Below, one piece after another: positions 48,130 through 58,328 of a stretch of 64,000 nucleotides of DNA (position 1 is its first letter; every line of letters begins with the position of its first letter). The notes below the pieces were generated by a model. That model was given only the letters and a program-made list of their open reading frames with translations. It did no database searches and was not told the DNA's origin. The stretch is from Planctomycetota bacterium (GTDB lineage: Bacteria > Planctomycetota > SZUA-567 > JAFGGJ01). The stretch is taken from NCBI GenBank assembly GCA_016930595.1, contig JAFGGJ010000022.1, forward strand, positions 1 to 64,000. The letters run 5' to 3'. Made by a program: the position numbers and the translations under genes.

Positions 48130-50025
48130 ATGGCCAGTATTGTTTGGGGGATCGATATCGGTACGAGCGCCGTCAAAGTGGCCAAGGCCAGGCGGGGCAG
48201 TGGCGGTGTCGAAATTCTCGACTTCGATATCCTCGAAATACCCTTTGACGAGAACGAGGAAACCCGGCCCGAAAGGGTGAAGCAGACGCTCATGAACGCC
48301 GTGGCGCGCAAGGCCATTGCGTCGGCTCCGGTGTACGTCAGCATCCCGGGCGGCCAGACGTTCTTCCGCCCCTTTACCCTCCCTACCGTCGAAGAGCGGC
48401 GCGTGCCGGAAATAGTTCAGTACGAGGCCAGGCAGCAGATCCCCTTCCCGTTCGAGGAGATACTTTGGGGGTATCAGCACCAGATGACTCCCGAAGGCGA
48501 AATGCAGGTGCGCCTCGTCGCCGTCAGGCGGGATGACGTGGCCGCCATGCTGGAAATGATGAAGTCCATCGGCCTCAACGTCGAAGGCCTCGTGGCCGCT
48601 CCCGTGGCGCTTTTCAACTTCGCCGCGTACGAGTACACGACGGACGTGACCACGCTGGTCCTCGACTGCGGCGCCAAGATGACCGATTTCCTGGTCATGG
48701 AGGGAGGGGCTTTCTGGTTCAGGCCTCTCACCGTCGGCGTGGAGGAAATGACACGCACGCTCAAGCAGAAATTCCGCATCAGCCAGGAAGAAGCTGAGAA
48801 CATCCTGTTCAAGATGGACAGGTCCAAGCAGGCGGAAAAAATGTTCCAGGTCATCGAGCCGGTCATCAGGAACCTGGCCGGCGACATCCAGAGATCACTG
48901 GGCTATTACAAGAGTCTTTCCCATAACGTGCGCGTCGAAAAAGTCGTCGGGCTGGGCGGCGCCTTCCGTATGCCGCAGATACGCGAGTACGTCGGCAGGA
49001 TGCTCGGCCAGGACGTGGACATACCGACGAGCGCCGTCAGGTTTACCGCCGCCCCGGGTCTGGACGCCGGCTGGCTGAACGAGGAAGTCGGCTCCATGGC
49101 CGTTGCCCTGGGGCTGACCGTGCAGGGACTGGGACTCGCGCGCGCCAACATCAACTTGTTGCCGGAAAACGTCGTGCACGACAAGATGATGAAGCGCAAA
49201 AGGCCGTGGGCGGTCGTTGGCGCGTTGGCGCTTCTCGCCGCTGTCATGTTCTCCTATTTTGTGCAGGGCAAGGTTTTGGCCGGTTACAAGGAAGATGTTC
49301 ACCGTGCCGACAGCATCATCACCGAACGGAACGGCCTGACGGCAAAACACGACGCCGTGATAAAAGAGATCGCTCCGCTGGAAGGCAGGCTGGAATTCTA
49401 TTCCAGGATCGGCCGGGATCGCGGCTGGTACGTCGATTGCCTCGACAAGCTCAACAAGACGCTGCTGAAGATCGACCCGAGAACCAACCCGCTCAGTGAA
49501 AAGCAGCCCGATATCTACGTCAAGCAGGTGTACATGTCGAGGTTCCCGGCGGACGTCTGCATGCGGCCGCTTGAAAAGGACCCCGCTGAGCTGATCGAAA
49601 AGGATGAAAGAGGCCGTACTCCGGCCGGCCCGGTTTTCCCCGGAACGGCGACCGTCCCGACGTTTGGACAACCCGGTGCCAAGGGCGGGGAAACAGGGGC
49701 CGGGGCGGTCGATTCGCCCATGGAAGTGGTCATGCTCGCCGAAATCCGGGGTGAAAAGGAAGCCGAAGAAGCCCCGATAGATCCGGCCATCAGGTTGCGC
49801 GACGAACTCCTCAAGGTCGAATGCTTCCAGGGCGTCGACGTCGAAGGCGGCTGGAAGGATTACCGCAAGATCGATATGAAATACAAGGATTATCTCCTTG
49901 AGGAGGAAAAGAGGAAAAAGGGTGAGCCGCATAAGATCGTTACCCGTCCCTACCGCATGTTCAAGATGAGATGGCGCTATGACGACGGCACGGACAGGCG
50001 GCCCAAGGAGGATAAGAAACCATAG
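48130..50025 (+). CDS. pilM: PilM-like actin-fold protein fused to PilN-like TM/coiled segment
   Basis: WGIDIGTSAVKVAKAR, VQYEARQQIPFPFEEILWGYQ, VLDCGAKMTDFLVMEGGAFWFRPLTVG; then TM RPWAVVGALALLAAVMFSYFV and coiled region. Confidence 0.85.
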   Translation: MASIVWGIDIGTSAVKVAKARRGSGGVEILDFDILEIPFDENEETRPERVKQTLMNAVARKAIASAPVYVSIPGGQTFFRPFTLPTVEERRVPEIVQYEARQQIPFPFEEILWGYQHQMTPEGEMQVRLVAVRRDDVAAMLEMMKSIGLNVEGLVAAPVALFNFAAYEYTTDVTTLVLDCGAKMTDFLVMEGGAFWFRPLTVGVEEMTRTLKQKFRISQEEAENILFKMDRSKQAEKMFQVIEPVIRNLAGDIQRSLGYYKSLSHNVRVEKVVGLGGAFRMPQIREYVGRMLGQDVDIPTSAVRFTAAPGLDAGWLNEEVGSMAVALGLTVQGLGLARANINLLPENVVHDKMMKRKRPWAVVGALALLAAVMFSYFVQGKVLAGYKEDVHRADSIITERNGLTAKHDAVIKEIAPLEGRLEFYSRIGRDRGWYVDCLDKLNKTLLKIDPRTNPLSEKQPDIYVKQVYMSRFPADVCMRPLEKDPAELIEKDERGRTPAGPVFPGTATVPTFGQPGAKGGETGAGAVDSPMEVVMLAEIRGEKEAEEAPIDPAIRLRDELLKVECFQGVDVEGGWKDYRKIDMKYKDYLLEEEKRKKGEPHKIVTRPYRMFKMRWRYDDGTDRRPKEDKKP

Positions 50026-50079
50026 GAATGTGAATAACCCGACGGAGACTTCACGCCGATTGGCGATGGGAGACATGAC

Positions 50080-51144
50080 GTGGAAGGCTTGAAGAAGAAT
50101 ATCTTCTGGGTGCTGATAGCGGTGGTGGTTGTCGGCGCCGGTATTTTCTGGGCCCTGGGCGTCTACCTGAAGCAGGACGAGGTCGAGACCGAAAAGGGCC
50201 AGTACACCCGGAAACTGGGCGAACTGGACAACATTGCTGCCAAGCTGGACGAAAAGGTGAAAAACCAGAGCGATATCGACAAGGCCGCCGAACAGCTCAA
50301 CTCCCTCCAGAAAATGCAGCAGGGCATAAGGGAACGTCTCGAAGTATCCTACGACGACCGGATGAATCCTGTAAAGGTCGGTATGAACCCCGACATACGC
50401 CCCGCCAGCTTCACCCCTCAGCCCGACCTGAACGACCTCACGCTCTTCAGACGCTGGATTGACGACAAGTACAGCATGCTGATGGCCGAGGCGAAAACCA
50501 ACGGAATGATTGTCCGCAACGAGGGGCCCAAGACCCTTGGCCAGACCGCACTCGACGATATCAACCAGATGAATATCCACACCGTCCTCAAACAGTATGT
50601 TATCCTTCGCGAAATTTACGCTGTTCTGGGTTCCGTAAAGGTCAATGTGGCCGCCGTGGAAACCGACCCGGATACCCGCGACGAACGTCCGGTCATTCAG
50701 GCGAGGGGTGTCCAGATACTGGAAAGATTTGAATTCCTTACCGCAGATGAGCTTAAACAGCGCCGCCTCAACAGGCCGGGTGCCATGACCATGGGCGTGG
50801 ATGAAGATCCCCCGGCCATGGCCGAACCTTTTGAAAAACACGGCTTCGAAATCGAATTCGTGGCTCACTATTCGGCCGTGCCCGAAATCCTCAGGCGGCT
50901 TATAGCTACTAGCAAGTTCTTCCTGGTTGTCAAGAGAATGGACATAAGACGGCAGCCCCAGGATTTCGGCAGCAGCCGCGGCGGCGCCTATGCCAGCCGC
51001 AGAAGAACCCAGTCGTCGGCCGAAGTCATGGAATTGAGAAATACGCGTGAATGGGAAGCCCCAACGGTCGTAGTCCTTGAATGCCAGGTCTATGAATTCA
51101 GCAAGTTTGCCGAGACGGCCGAGGCGCCGGGCAACCAGAGATAA
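50080..51144 (+). CDS. Bitopic inner-membrane protein of pilus-like cluster
   Basis: Single N-terminal TM followed by coiled-coil and alpha/beta region; GTG start; between pilM and secretins. Confidence 0.7.
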   Translation: MEGLKKNIFWVLIAVVVVGAGIFWALGVYLKQDEVETEKGQYTRKLGELDNIAAKLDEKVKNQSDIDKAAEQLNSLQKMQQGIRERLEVSYDDRMNPVKVGMNPDIRPASFTPQPDLNDLTLFRRWIDDKYSMLMAEAKTNGMIVRNEGPKTLGQTALDDINQMNIHTVLKQYVILREIYAVLGSVKVNVAAVETDPDTRDERPVIQARGVQILERFEFLTADELKQRRLNRPGAMTMGVDEDPPAMAEPFEKHGFEIEFVAHYSAVPEILRRLIATSKFFLVVKRMDIRRQPQDFGSSRGGAYASRRRTQSSAEVMELRNTREWEAPTVVVLECQVYEFSKFAETAEAPGNQR

Positions 51145-51167
51145 ATTGAAGCAGGAAAGGGCCTTTA

Positions 51168-52538
51168 ATGAAGGACCTTGTACTTAGGCACGGCGAGAAA
51201 ATTGTCGTTATCTTTGTTATCGTTTTGTGTGCATATTGGATTTCCACCGACCTGCAGAGTTACAGGACGGAATCCGGCAAGGGCGGCGAGGTCGATCGGA
51301 AAATCAAGATAATCCGGGACTATATCGATACCCATCAGGCCAAGTCCGTTGCCATTGTGGGCTACGATCGCAAGCTTGCCGAGACGGTCAACGTGGCGTC
51401 GGGCCAGCAGTTGGCGGCGATACCCCCCAGGATCTTCTTCCCCCAGGTGAAGAAAGGCGAACAGATACCCATCGACATGGCCTTTGGCAAGCTCGCTGTC
51501 CCGGCGGATGTGAAAAGCACCGCAGAACGGGGCCAGGTGGAGGTTAAATGGGTCCTGAACGGCACTTCGAGGATGTTCGACGATGTCGGCTTTGTAGTCC
51601 CGGCCGTGAACGTCTGTAAACCCGTGGAATTTCATGTGTACCGCTGGGATGAACAGGTCGACGCCGTTGTCCCGGACAAACCCTACAAGGTGATCCCCGC
51701 CGACTGGCCCGAAAGGCGCACCGAAGGTGATACCCCGGCTTCTCCCGCCGCCGCATTGATGACTAACCCCACCGGCATGGGCGCCGGCGCCTTCGCGGGC
51801 GCTGCCGCCGAAGGCGAGGATGGTGTAAAGAAGGCTTACTCATTTACCGATAATCAGGTAGAGCCTATGACTACGTATAGTTACCGCGTACGGGTCAAGG
51901 CCAGAGTTTACACGAAGGACGAATGGTTCGGACCCGGAAAGAAAGGCATGATACTCACACCCGACAATATTACTCAGGTCGTTGAGGACGGAACCCAATT
52001 CTGGATGTCCGGCCTGTCTGTCATTGCATCCGCCACGACCCCCACCAACATAATGATCTTTTACAAGGGGTCCACGGGCCAGGGTCAGGCCAAGCAGGCC
52101 CAAATTAATGTAATGCGCTGGAACGGCAAGGAATCCGCCTGGGGAAAGGGCAAGGCTATTGTAGCTGAACGGCAGAAGATTGTCGGTGTCAGAAGACTGC
52201 CGGGTATCGGCGTCGGGACCGAGGAAATCGATTCCGGATACGAACTTGTGGAAATCGTTGAGGAAGAGCGTACCAGGAAGGAAGAAGTCATCGAATGGGA
52301 ACTCGGCCCGGACGGCAAACCGGTCAAGACCACCGTTGTCAGGGAAAGAAAATACCTGTTCCAGGGCGTGAAAGTGAAAGAAGTCACCACCGGGAAAATT
52401 GATGAACTGGAGATCTTCCGGGGCAAGGAGGAAAATGTGCTTTCATCGCCTGCCGGCAGTCCCGTGGGCGCAACCACTCCTCCTGCCGGCCGCGGCGACA
52501 GTGGCGGCGGAGAAGAGTTGATTAGAGGTATTCGGTGA
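51168..52538 (+). CDS. Bitopic inner-membrane protein of pilus-like cluster
   Basis: N-terminal TM (KIVVIFVIVLCAYWIS), beta-rich periplasmic part; same operon. Confidence 0.7.
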   Translation: MKDLVLRHGEKIVVIFVIVLCAYWISTDLQSYRTESGKGGEVDRKIKIIRDYIDTHQAKSVAIVGYDRKLAETVNVASGQQLAAIPPRIFFPQVKKGEQIPIDMAFGKLAVPADVKSTAERGQVEVKWVLNGTSRMFDDVGFVVPAVNVCKPVEFHVYRWDEQVDAVVPDKPYKVIPADWPERRTEGDTPASPAAALMTNPTGMGAGAFAGAAAEGEDGVKKAYSFTDNQVEPMTTYSYRVRVKARVYTKDEWFGPGKKGMILTPDNITQVVEDGTQFWMSGLSVIASATTPTNIMIFYKGSTGQGQAKQAQINVMRWNGKESAWGKGKAIVAERQKIVGVRRLPGIGVGTEEIDSGYELVEIVEEERTRKEEVIEWELGPDGKPVKTTVVRERKYLFQGVKVKEVTTGKIDELEIFRGKEENVLSSPAGSPVGATTPPAGRGDSGGGEELIRGIR

Positions 52539-52654
52539 CAGGGCCGGAGTGCCGGCTCCGAAACGGCGGAAAGGACAACCGCAGGACGGCGATAAAAAAT
52601 TTCTAATAAACGGCGTCCTGTTTGCATCAGTAGTACTGACAGGAGGAACTGCCG

Positions 52655-55519
52655 ATGGCAGGTGCGATGTTCGGGCATAAGCGAAAGGATAGAGGCACAA
52701 TGAAGGCTTCTCGTATCAGATGGTTGGTGCTTCTTGTCCTGGGGCTGACTGTTACAGCCGCGGGGGTCTATGCAGAGGACGGTCCGGTCGGTTTCGGCAG
52801 GAGAAGGAAACCGGCAGAGACCACAGAAGAGGAAAAGAAGGAAGAGACTCAGCCTGAAAAGGTCGAGCCTGCTCCTGCCCCGGCGCCGGAGGCGACTCCT
52901 GTTGCCGAGCCCAAGGTCGAACCCACTCCTAAGCCGAGAAGGCGGCCGCGGAGAAGGACCGAAGAGTCCAGGGTTGAATACCAGCGCCTGGATGAAGTAG
53001 CCAAGGAACTGGATCTGCAGGAACAGGCCCGCTTTGCAGAAGCGGACGCGGTCTACAAGGCCGGTCTTGCCGCCTATGGCAATATTGAATACGAAAAAGC
53101 CCAGAAATTGTTCCAGCAGGCACTTGATATCTATCCCGCCCACAAGGGCGCGCAGGAAATGCTCGAAAAAGTACGCGGCATGCTGGGCTATCGCCGCGAT
53201 GACTGGGTGGGCGTGTTGAAGCGCATGAGCGATGAACGGCGCGCCAAAGTCCAGGAATCCCTCCTCGAAATGCGTAACGCCATGGAGAAAGCCGAAGGCT
53301 TCGAAAGCCAGGCGCGCGGCTTCCAGGAAGGCGACGAGGACCGTAACCAGGACGAACTCCTGACTCGCAGGATCCAGAACCTGGATAAGTCCATCGAACT
53401 CTATGACAGAGTTCTCGAAATCATCCGCTGGATGCCTTACAAGCTCGACGTCCATGCCGAAAGAGAAGTTGCCAGCGGCCGCAGAAACCAGGCCGTCACT
53501 GATAAGAAACAGGCGGAAGAGGACCTGAAGGCGTACCAGCGTACCCGTGCCCTTAAAGAAGCTGCCGTCAGCCACGAACGTGAACGTCAGTACCTCTCAG
53601 AGCGCGTCGATACCATGCTTGGCAGGGCCCGCCTCTTCTACGGCAGGGAAGAATACGAGCAGTGCGAACAGCTCTGTAACAGGATTATAAAGATCGACCC
53701 GCTGAACAGCGATGCGGCCAGCCTTATCGAGAAGAGCCGCAAGAAGCGCCACGAAAAGGTCGAGGCCCACAATTACAACGAGATCATGCTTGAGCGCAGG
53801 GGCTCGATGCTCAACGTGGACGAGGCTTCGATCGCCTATTCAAAGAGAATCATCTATCCCGAAGACTGGGAAAGAATCGTCGCACGTGCCGAGCAGGGTC
53901 AGGGCGGCATCGACGAGCAGGGCCAGGAAGCCTGGGCGCAGGACATAAAGCGCAAACTCGACAAGCGCGTGTCCTTCGAATTCGTCCAGACTCCATTGTC
54001 CGAAGCGGTTCAGTTCCTCCAGAACCTTACCAAGGTCAACATGATTCTCGACCCGCTCGCCCTCGACGAAGTCGGCGATTCCCCCATCACCCTGCGCGTC
54101 GCGCAGATGAAGCTGGAACTGGCTCTCGACTGGATTCTCAGGCTTGCCGGTCTCAACTACATGCTCAAGGATAATGCAATCTTCATCTCCAAGCCGGAAA
54201 ACCTGACCACTGATGTTTCCATGAAGATCTATGACGTCCGCGACCTCACCATGAAGGTCCAGTACTTCTCCGGTCCCGATTTCGCCCTCGACCTCGGTAC
54301 GACGGCCTTCGGAGGCGGCGGGCTGGGCGGCATCGGCGTCGTTACCCCGGAAGACGAAGACCTCGTGACGGCCGAATCGCTTTCCGATATGATAATGAAC
54401 CGCATCAATCCCGAATCGTGGAGCCCCGACCTGGGTACCTCCATCGAGCTCTCGGGGGGCAAACTGATTGTTATGCAGAGGCCCGAGATTCACAGGATGA
54501 TCGACAAGCTCCTTTCCAGCCTCAGGTCCACCCAGAAGTTGCTCGTGACCGTCGAAGGCCGTGTGCTCAACATCCGTGAGGGCTTCTTCGAGGAAGTCGG
54601 CTTCGACTGGTCCGGCCTGAACGACGTCGGGTCTGCGCCCGGCAACACCAACGTGATCGGCCGTAGCTGGACTTCCGAAAGCTTCAACCCCGACGCCGCC
54701 GTCAACCCGCCGGGACTCAATTCGGTCTCCAGCGGTTTCATGCGCAGGCCCACGGGCTTTCTCGGCAACGGCCAGATGCACATAACCGGCGCCGTGTCTA
54801 ACTACAGGCCACTGGCCAGCCCTGAAGAAGGCACCCTCGGTTCCGAGGCCTTCAACTCGAGTTACTGGCCGGACAGGCTCGTCGAAGGCCTGAACGCCCA
54901 GTACGTTTACCTCTCGAACCTCGAAGCCATGACCTTCATGCACATGCTGCGGGTCCGGCAGGCGGGCACGGTCCTCACCGCCCCCAGGCTGACCGTATAC
55001 AATACTCAGCGCGCTCACATGTTCGTCGCTGAACAGCAGGCCTACGTGGCCGACTACGACGTCTCCGGCGGTACTTATGACCCCATCGTGCGCCAGTTCC
55101 TGCAGGGCGTGGTTTTCGAAGTGAAGCCCATCGTCAGCGCCGACAGGCGTTACATCACGCTCGAAATGAAACCCACCCTTGCCACGCTCCTCCAGCTCGA
55201 CGTCATCAACCTGCAGGGCGCCGTCCTCCTGGGCGATCCCCCGGTTCCCGTCGGCGTCAACCTGCCGGTCGACTTCCCCATCCTCGAACTCCGCAAGGTC
55301 AGAACTACCGTTACCCTGCCCGACGGCGGCCTGGTCCTCCTCGGCGGCCTCATGCAGAACATCAAGTACATCTCCGAGAACGGCGTCCCGTTCCTCTCCA
55401 ACATTCCTATCGTGGGACGCTTGTTCCGGTGGACTATAGAGGATAACGAGAAGAGAAACCTGTCGATTATGGTCAGGGCTAAGCTCCTCATGTTCGAGGA
55501 TGAGGAACGCAAGCTCTAG
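52655..55519 (+). CDS. Secretin (type II/III secretion/type IV pilus-like) with N-terminal TPR-like region, paralogue 1
   Basis: Signal peptide; 'VSFEFVQTPLSEAVQFLQNLTKVNMILDP' STN/N0-like; C-terminal secretin 'VRTTVTLPDGGLVLLGGLMQNIKYISENGVPFLSNIPIVGRLF'; SD AGGAGG. Confidence 0.9.
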   Translation: MAGAMFGHKRKDRGTMKASRIRWLVLLVLGLTVTAAGVYAEDGPVGFGRRRKPAETTEEEKKEETQPEKVEPAPAPAPEATPVAEPKVEPTPKPRRRPRRRTEESRVEYQRLDEVAKELDLQEQARFAEADAVYKAGLAAYGNIEYEKAQKLFQQALDIYPAHKGAQEMLEKVRGMLGYRRDDWVGVLKRMSDERRAKVQESLLEMRNAMEKAEGFESQARGFQEGDEDRNQDELLTRRIQNLDKSIELYDRVLEIIRWMPYKLDVHAEREVASGRRNQAVTDKKQAEEDLKAYQRTRALKEAAVSHERERQYLSERVDTMLGRARLFYGREEYEQCEQLCNRIIKIDPLNSDAASLIEKSRKKRHEKVEAHNYNEIMLERRGSMLNVDEASIAYSKRIIYPEDWERIVARAEQGQGGIDEQGQEAWAQDIKRKLDKRVSFEFVQTPLSEAVQFLQNLTKVNMILDPLALDEVGDSPITLRVAQMKLELALDWILRLAGLNYMLKDNAIFISKPENLTTDVSMKIYDVRDLTMKVQYFSGPDFALDLGTTAFGGGGLGGIGVVTPEDEDLVTAESLSDMIMNRINPESWSPDLGTSIELSGGKLIVMQRPEIHRMIDKLLSSLRSTQKLLVTVEGRVLNIREGFFEEVGFDWSGLNDVGSAPGNTNVIGRSWTSESFNPDAAVNPPGLNSVSSGFMRRPTGFLGNGQMHITGAVSNYRPLASPEEGTLGSEAFNSSYWPDRLVEGLNAQYVYLSNLEAMTFMHMLRVRQAGTVLTAPRLTVYNTQRAHMFVAEQQAYVADYDVSGGTYDPIVRQFLQGVVFEVKPIVSADRRYITLEMKPTLATLLQLDVINLQGAVLLGDPPVPVGVNLPVDFPILELRKVRTTVTLPDGGLVLLGGLMQNIKYISENGVPFLSNIPIVGRLFRWTIEDNEKRNLSIMVRAKLLMFEDEERKL

Positions 55520-55580
55520 GTCGTCAGGGGAAAGGTGACTGCATATGCTTCCGGTTAGTCGGCATAGAGGGGATCATACG

Positions 55581-58199
55581 ATGTCCAAAGTCAAGAAGTT
55601 GACGACGGCGGTGCTGGTAGTGCTCCTGGGAGCGGGCGGTGTCGCCGCTCAGGACACGTCCACCCGAGGGCTCGCCAGGGAACGCCTGAAGGATGCCAAG
55701 CAGGATATCGAGCGCAGCTCTGAAGAGGCCAAGGCCCTCAGCCGGCACCACACGGAAGTCGGCCGCAAGTTCTATGAAGCCTACAAGTACGACCTCGCAC
55801 GCGTCGCTCTCAAGAAGGCTGTTGAGCTTGACCCCGACAACGAGGAAGCCCAGAAGCTCCTCAACAGCACCATGGAACTCCTCGGTGAACGGGCCGCACG
55901 CATCCGCGGCGTCCTCGAGCGCCTTGAACGGGAAGTCACTGTCAGGGAGCAGGAGAGCCTCCTGGAGCTCAGGAACCACATCCAGATCGCCAGGGACTAC
56001 TATGGCAAGGCCCTTAACCCCGCCGCTGAAGACGTCGCCGACAAGACCAAGGACAAGATCCTTTCCATGGCCCTCCACGACCTTGACGTCGCATGGGACC
56101 ATATCGACCGTGCCAGGGATATCCTGAGATGGCTCCCCCACGACATCGATGTGAGCTCTTATGAAAACGAGGCCAAGAGCGTTGCCGAGTCCATAAAAGA
56201 CGCCAGGGATGAGAAGAAGGCGGCCCTCAGTTCCTACTCCCAGAGCGTTGCCATCGCGGAAGCCGAGGATCGCAAGCAGCTCGAGCGTGAGTTCGAAAAA
56301 CAGCGTATCAACAAGCTCATGGACCAGGCGCAGATGTTCGAGTCCAAGCGCCAGTTCGAAATGGCCCTCAGGACCGCCCGCGAAGTCAGGAAGATCGACC
56401 CCACCAACGCCGACGCAAACGCCATGGTCCAGAGCATGCGCGTTAAGATGCAGCGCCAGCGCGATGACAAGATCCAGGCCCTGGACAAGGAGGAAAAGAC
56501 CAACCTCGGCGAATTCCTCACTTCCTCCACCATCCCCTACAGCAAATACCTTGTTTACCCCGACGACTGGGAAGAAATCAGGAAACGTGAATCGGTTGAA
56601 ATGCGTGAAGCCGACGAGCCCACATGGATGAAGACCATTCGCCGTGAGCTCGACAAAAACGTGTCCTTCGAGTTCGTCGAGACGCCTCTTACCGAAGCCG
56701 TCCAGTTCCTTCAGGCCCTTACCAAGGTCAACATCATTTTTGACCCCAAGGCGCTTGAGGAAATCGGCGGCGACATGGAGATTACCCTCCGCGTCTCCGA
56801 AATGCCCCTCCACCTGGCTCTCAAGTGGATCCTGCGCCTGGCAAGCCTCGACTACACCATCAAGAACGAAGCCGTCTTCATCTCCACGCCCAGGAACCTC
56901 GCCGGTGAAGTCGAACTCAGGGTCTATGACGTCCGCGACCTCACTACCAGCATCACGGACTTCTCCGCTCCCGAACTGATTATGGGCGGCGGCGACGCCA
57001 GCGGCATGGGCGGCATGGGCGGCGGCATGGGCGGCGGCCTCATATCCCTTGATGGCGGCGGCAGCAGTGTTGTTGAGACTGCCACGCTGGCCGACCTCAT
57101 AACGAGACACATCCAGCCTCAGAGCTGGGGCGATGAAATGGGCACTTCCATCGAAGACAGGGGCGGCAAGCTGGTTGTCATGCAGCGCCCCGAGATCCAC
57201 GGCCTTATCGCTCAGCTCCTCCGTTCCTTCCGTGAAAGCCAGACGTTGCAGGTCCTCGTGGATGCCAGGTTCATTGAAGTCCGCAACTCCTTCCTTGAAG
57301 ACATCGGCGTCGCGTGGACCGATATCCCCGCCGGTGATCCGTCATACCCCGCCAACGGCGGCGGTGGACCGCAGGAATTCACCGGCCTCTCCGGCGAACA
57401 CCCCATCTTCCTCGACAGCAACTATACCGGCCAGCCTTACTCCACCCTCGGTATGTACGACCTTGAATGGAATGCTTCCGCCGGTATCATGCAGGAAATC
57501 GGCGCCAAGACCACGTTCAAAAGTGACAGGATGGAACCTTATGGGACCAGGCTGGGGACCGTTACCCCCTGGGGCCAGGTTTTCGGCGGCGGCGCACACT
57601 TCGCCTTCCGTTATGCCGAGCAGAACGGCTTCCAGGCCCAGGCCATCCTCAACGCTCTCAAGCGGGAGGAAAAGGGCGATCTCCTCATGTCCCCCAGGGT
57701 CACCATGTACAACAACCAGCGGGCCTACGTCCTCTTTGCAAGGCAGCGCGGCTACGTTGCCGACTACGATATCTCAGGCGGCGTCTATGACCCGGTTATC
57801 CGTACGATCCTTACCGGTACCATCCTCGACGTGAAACCCACCGTCAGCCATGACCGGCGCTACATCACTCTCGAAATGCGCCCCGGTACCGCGGACAGGC
57901 TCGACCTCTCCAGGACGGCCATCATCGGCGGTTACGTCAACCTGCCCATCCAGCTGCCCAGACTGCAGTTGCGGAGCGTCCGTACCACGATGACTCTTCC
58001 TGACGGCGGCACCATGCTCCTCTCCGGGCTCATGACCGAAACGAAGCACCACTCTCACAGCGGTATTCCCGTACTCTCGGATCTCCCCATTATCGGCCGG
58101 CTCTTCGGCAGTGACCTGAAGCAGGATGAGCGCATGAACCTGCTGATCATGGTCAGCGTCCGCCTGATCCTCTTCACGGAAGAGGAACGTAAGCTCTAG
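55581..58199 (+). CDS. Secretin with N-terminal TPR-like region, paralogue 2
   Basis: Signal peptide MSKVKKLTTAVLVVLLGAGGVAAQ; 'VSFEFVETPLTEAVQFLQALTKVNIIFDP'; 'VRTTMTLPDGGTMLLSGLMTETKHHSHSGIPVLSDLPIIGRLFGS'. Confidence 0.9.
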   Translation: MSKVKKLTTAVLVVLLGAGGVAAQDTSTRGLARERLKDAKQDIERSSEEAKALSRHHTEVGRKFYEAYKYDLARVALKKAVELDPDNEEAQKLLNSTMELLGERAARIRGVLERLEREVTVREQESLLELRNHIQIARDYYGKALNPAAEDVADKTKDKILSMALHDLDVAWDHIDRARDILRWLPHDIDVSSYENEAKSVAESIKDARDEKKAALSSYSQSVAIAEAEDRKQLEREFEKQRINKLMDQAQMFESKRQFEMALRTAREVRKIDPTNADANAMVQSMRVKMQRQRDDKIQALDKEEKTNLGEFLTSSTIPYSKYLVYPDDWEEIRKRESVEMREADEPTWMKTIRRELDKNVSFEFVETPLTEAVQFLQALTKVNIIFDPKALEEIGGDMEITLRVSEMPLHLALKWILRLASLDYTIKNEAVFISTPRNLAGEVELRVYDVRDLTTSITDFSAPELIMGGGDASGMGGMGGGMGGGLISLDGGGSSVVETATLADLITRHIQPQSWGDEMGTSIEDRGGKLVVMQRPEIHGLIAQLLRSFRESQTLQVLVDARFIEVRNSFLEDIGVAWTDIPAGDPSYPANGGGGPQEFTGLSGEHPIFLDSNYTGQPYSTLGMYDLEWNASAGIMQEIGAKTTFKSDRMEPYGTRLGTVTPWGQVFGGGAHFAFRYAEQNGFQAQAILNALKREEKGDLLMSPRVTMYNNQRAYVLFARQRGYVADYDISGGVYDPVIRTILTGTILDVKPTVSHDRRYITLEMRPGTADRLDLSRTAIIGGYVNLPIQLPRLQLRSVRTTMTLPDGGTMLLSGLMTETKHHSHSGIPVLSDLPIIGRLFGSDLKQDERMNLLIMVSVRLILFTEEERKL
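56987..57042 (+). repeat. Gly/Met-rich low-complexity coding repeat (GGC GGC ATG units)
   Basis: Encodes GGGDASGMGGMGGGMGGGL in paralogue 2, absent from paralogue 1. Confidence 0.75.
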
Positions 58200-58214
58200 T
58201 TTTTTCGGCTCTTG

Positions 58215-58250
58215 AAAAAAGGGGCGGCCATGAACGGCCGCCCCTTTTTT
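58215..58250 (+). terminator. Rho-independent terminator after secretin 2
   Basis: AAAAAA-GGGGCGGCC-ATGAAC-GGCCGCCCC-TTTTTT, perfect 9-bp GC stem. Confidence 0.95.
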
Positions 58251-58300
58251 GCGTTAACAATTCTAAAGATACTCGAAACTCGCACGAGGCCTGCTTTGAG

Positions 58301-58328
58301 TTGACAAGGAGCCCTTATGCCTTATCCT
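58301..58328 (+). promoter_or_regulatory. sigma70-type promoter TTGACA-16-TATCCT
   Basis: -35 at 58301-58306, -10 at 58323-58328; ATG at 58367. Confidence 0.65.
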
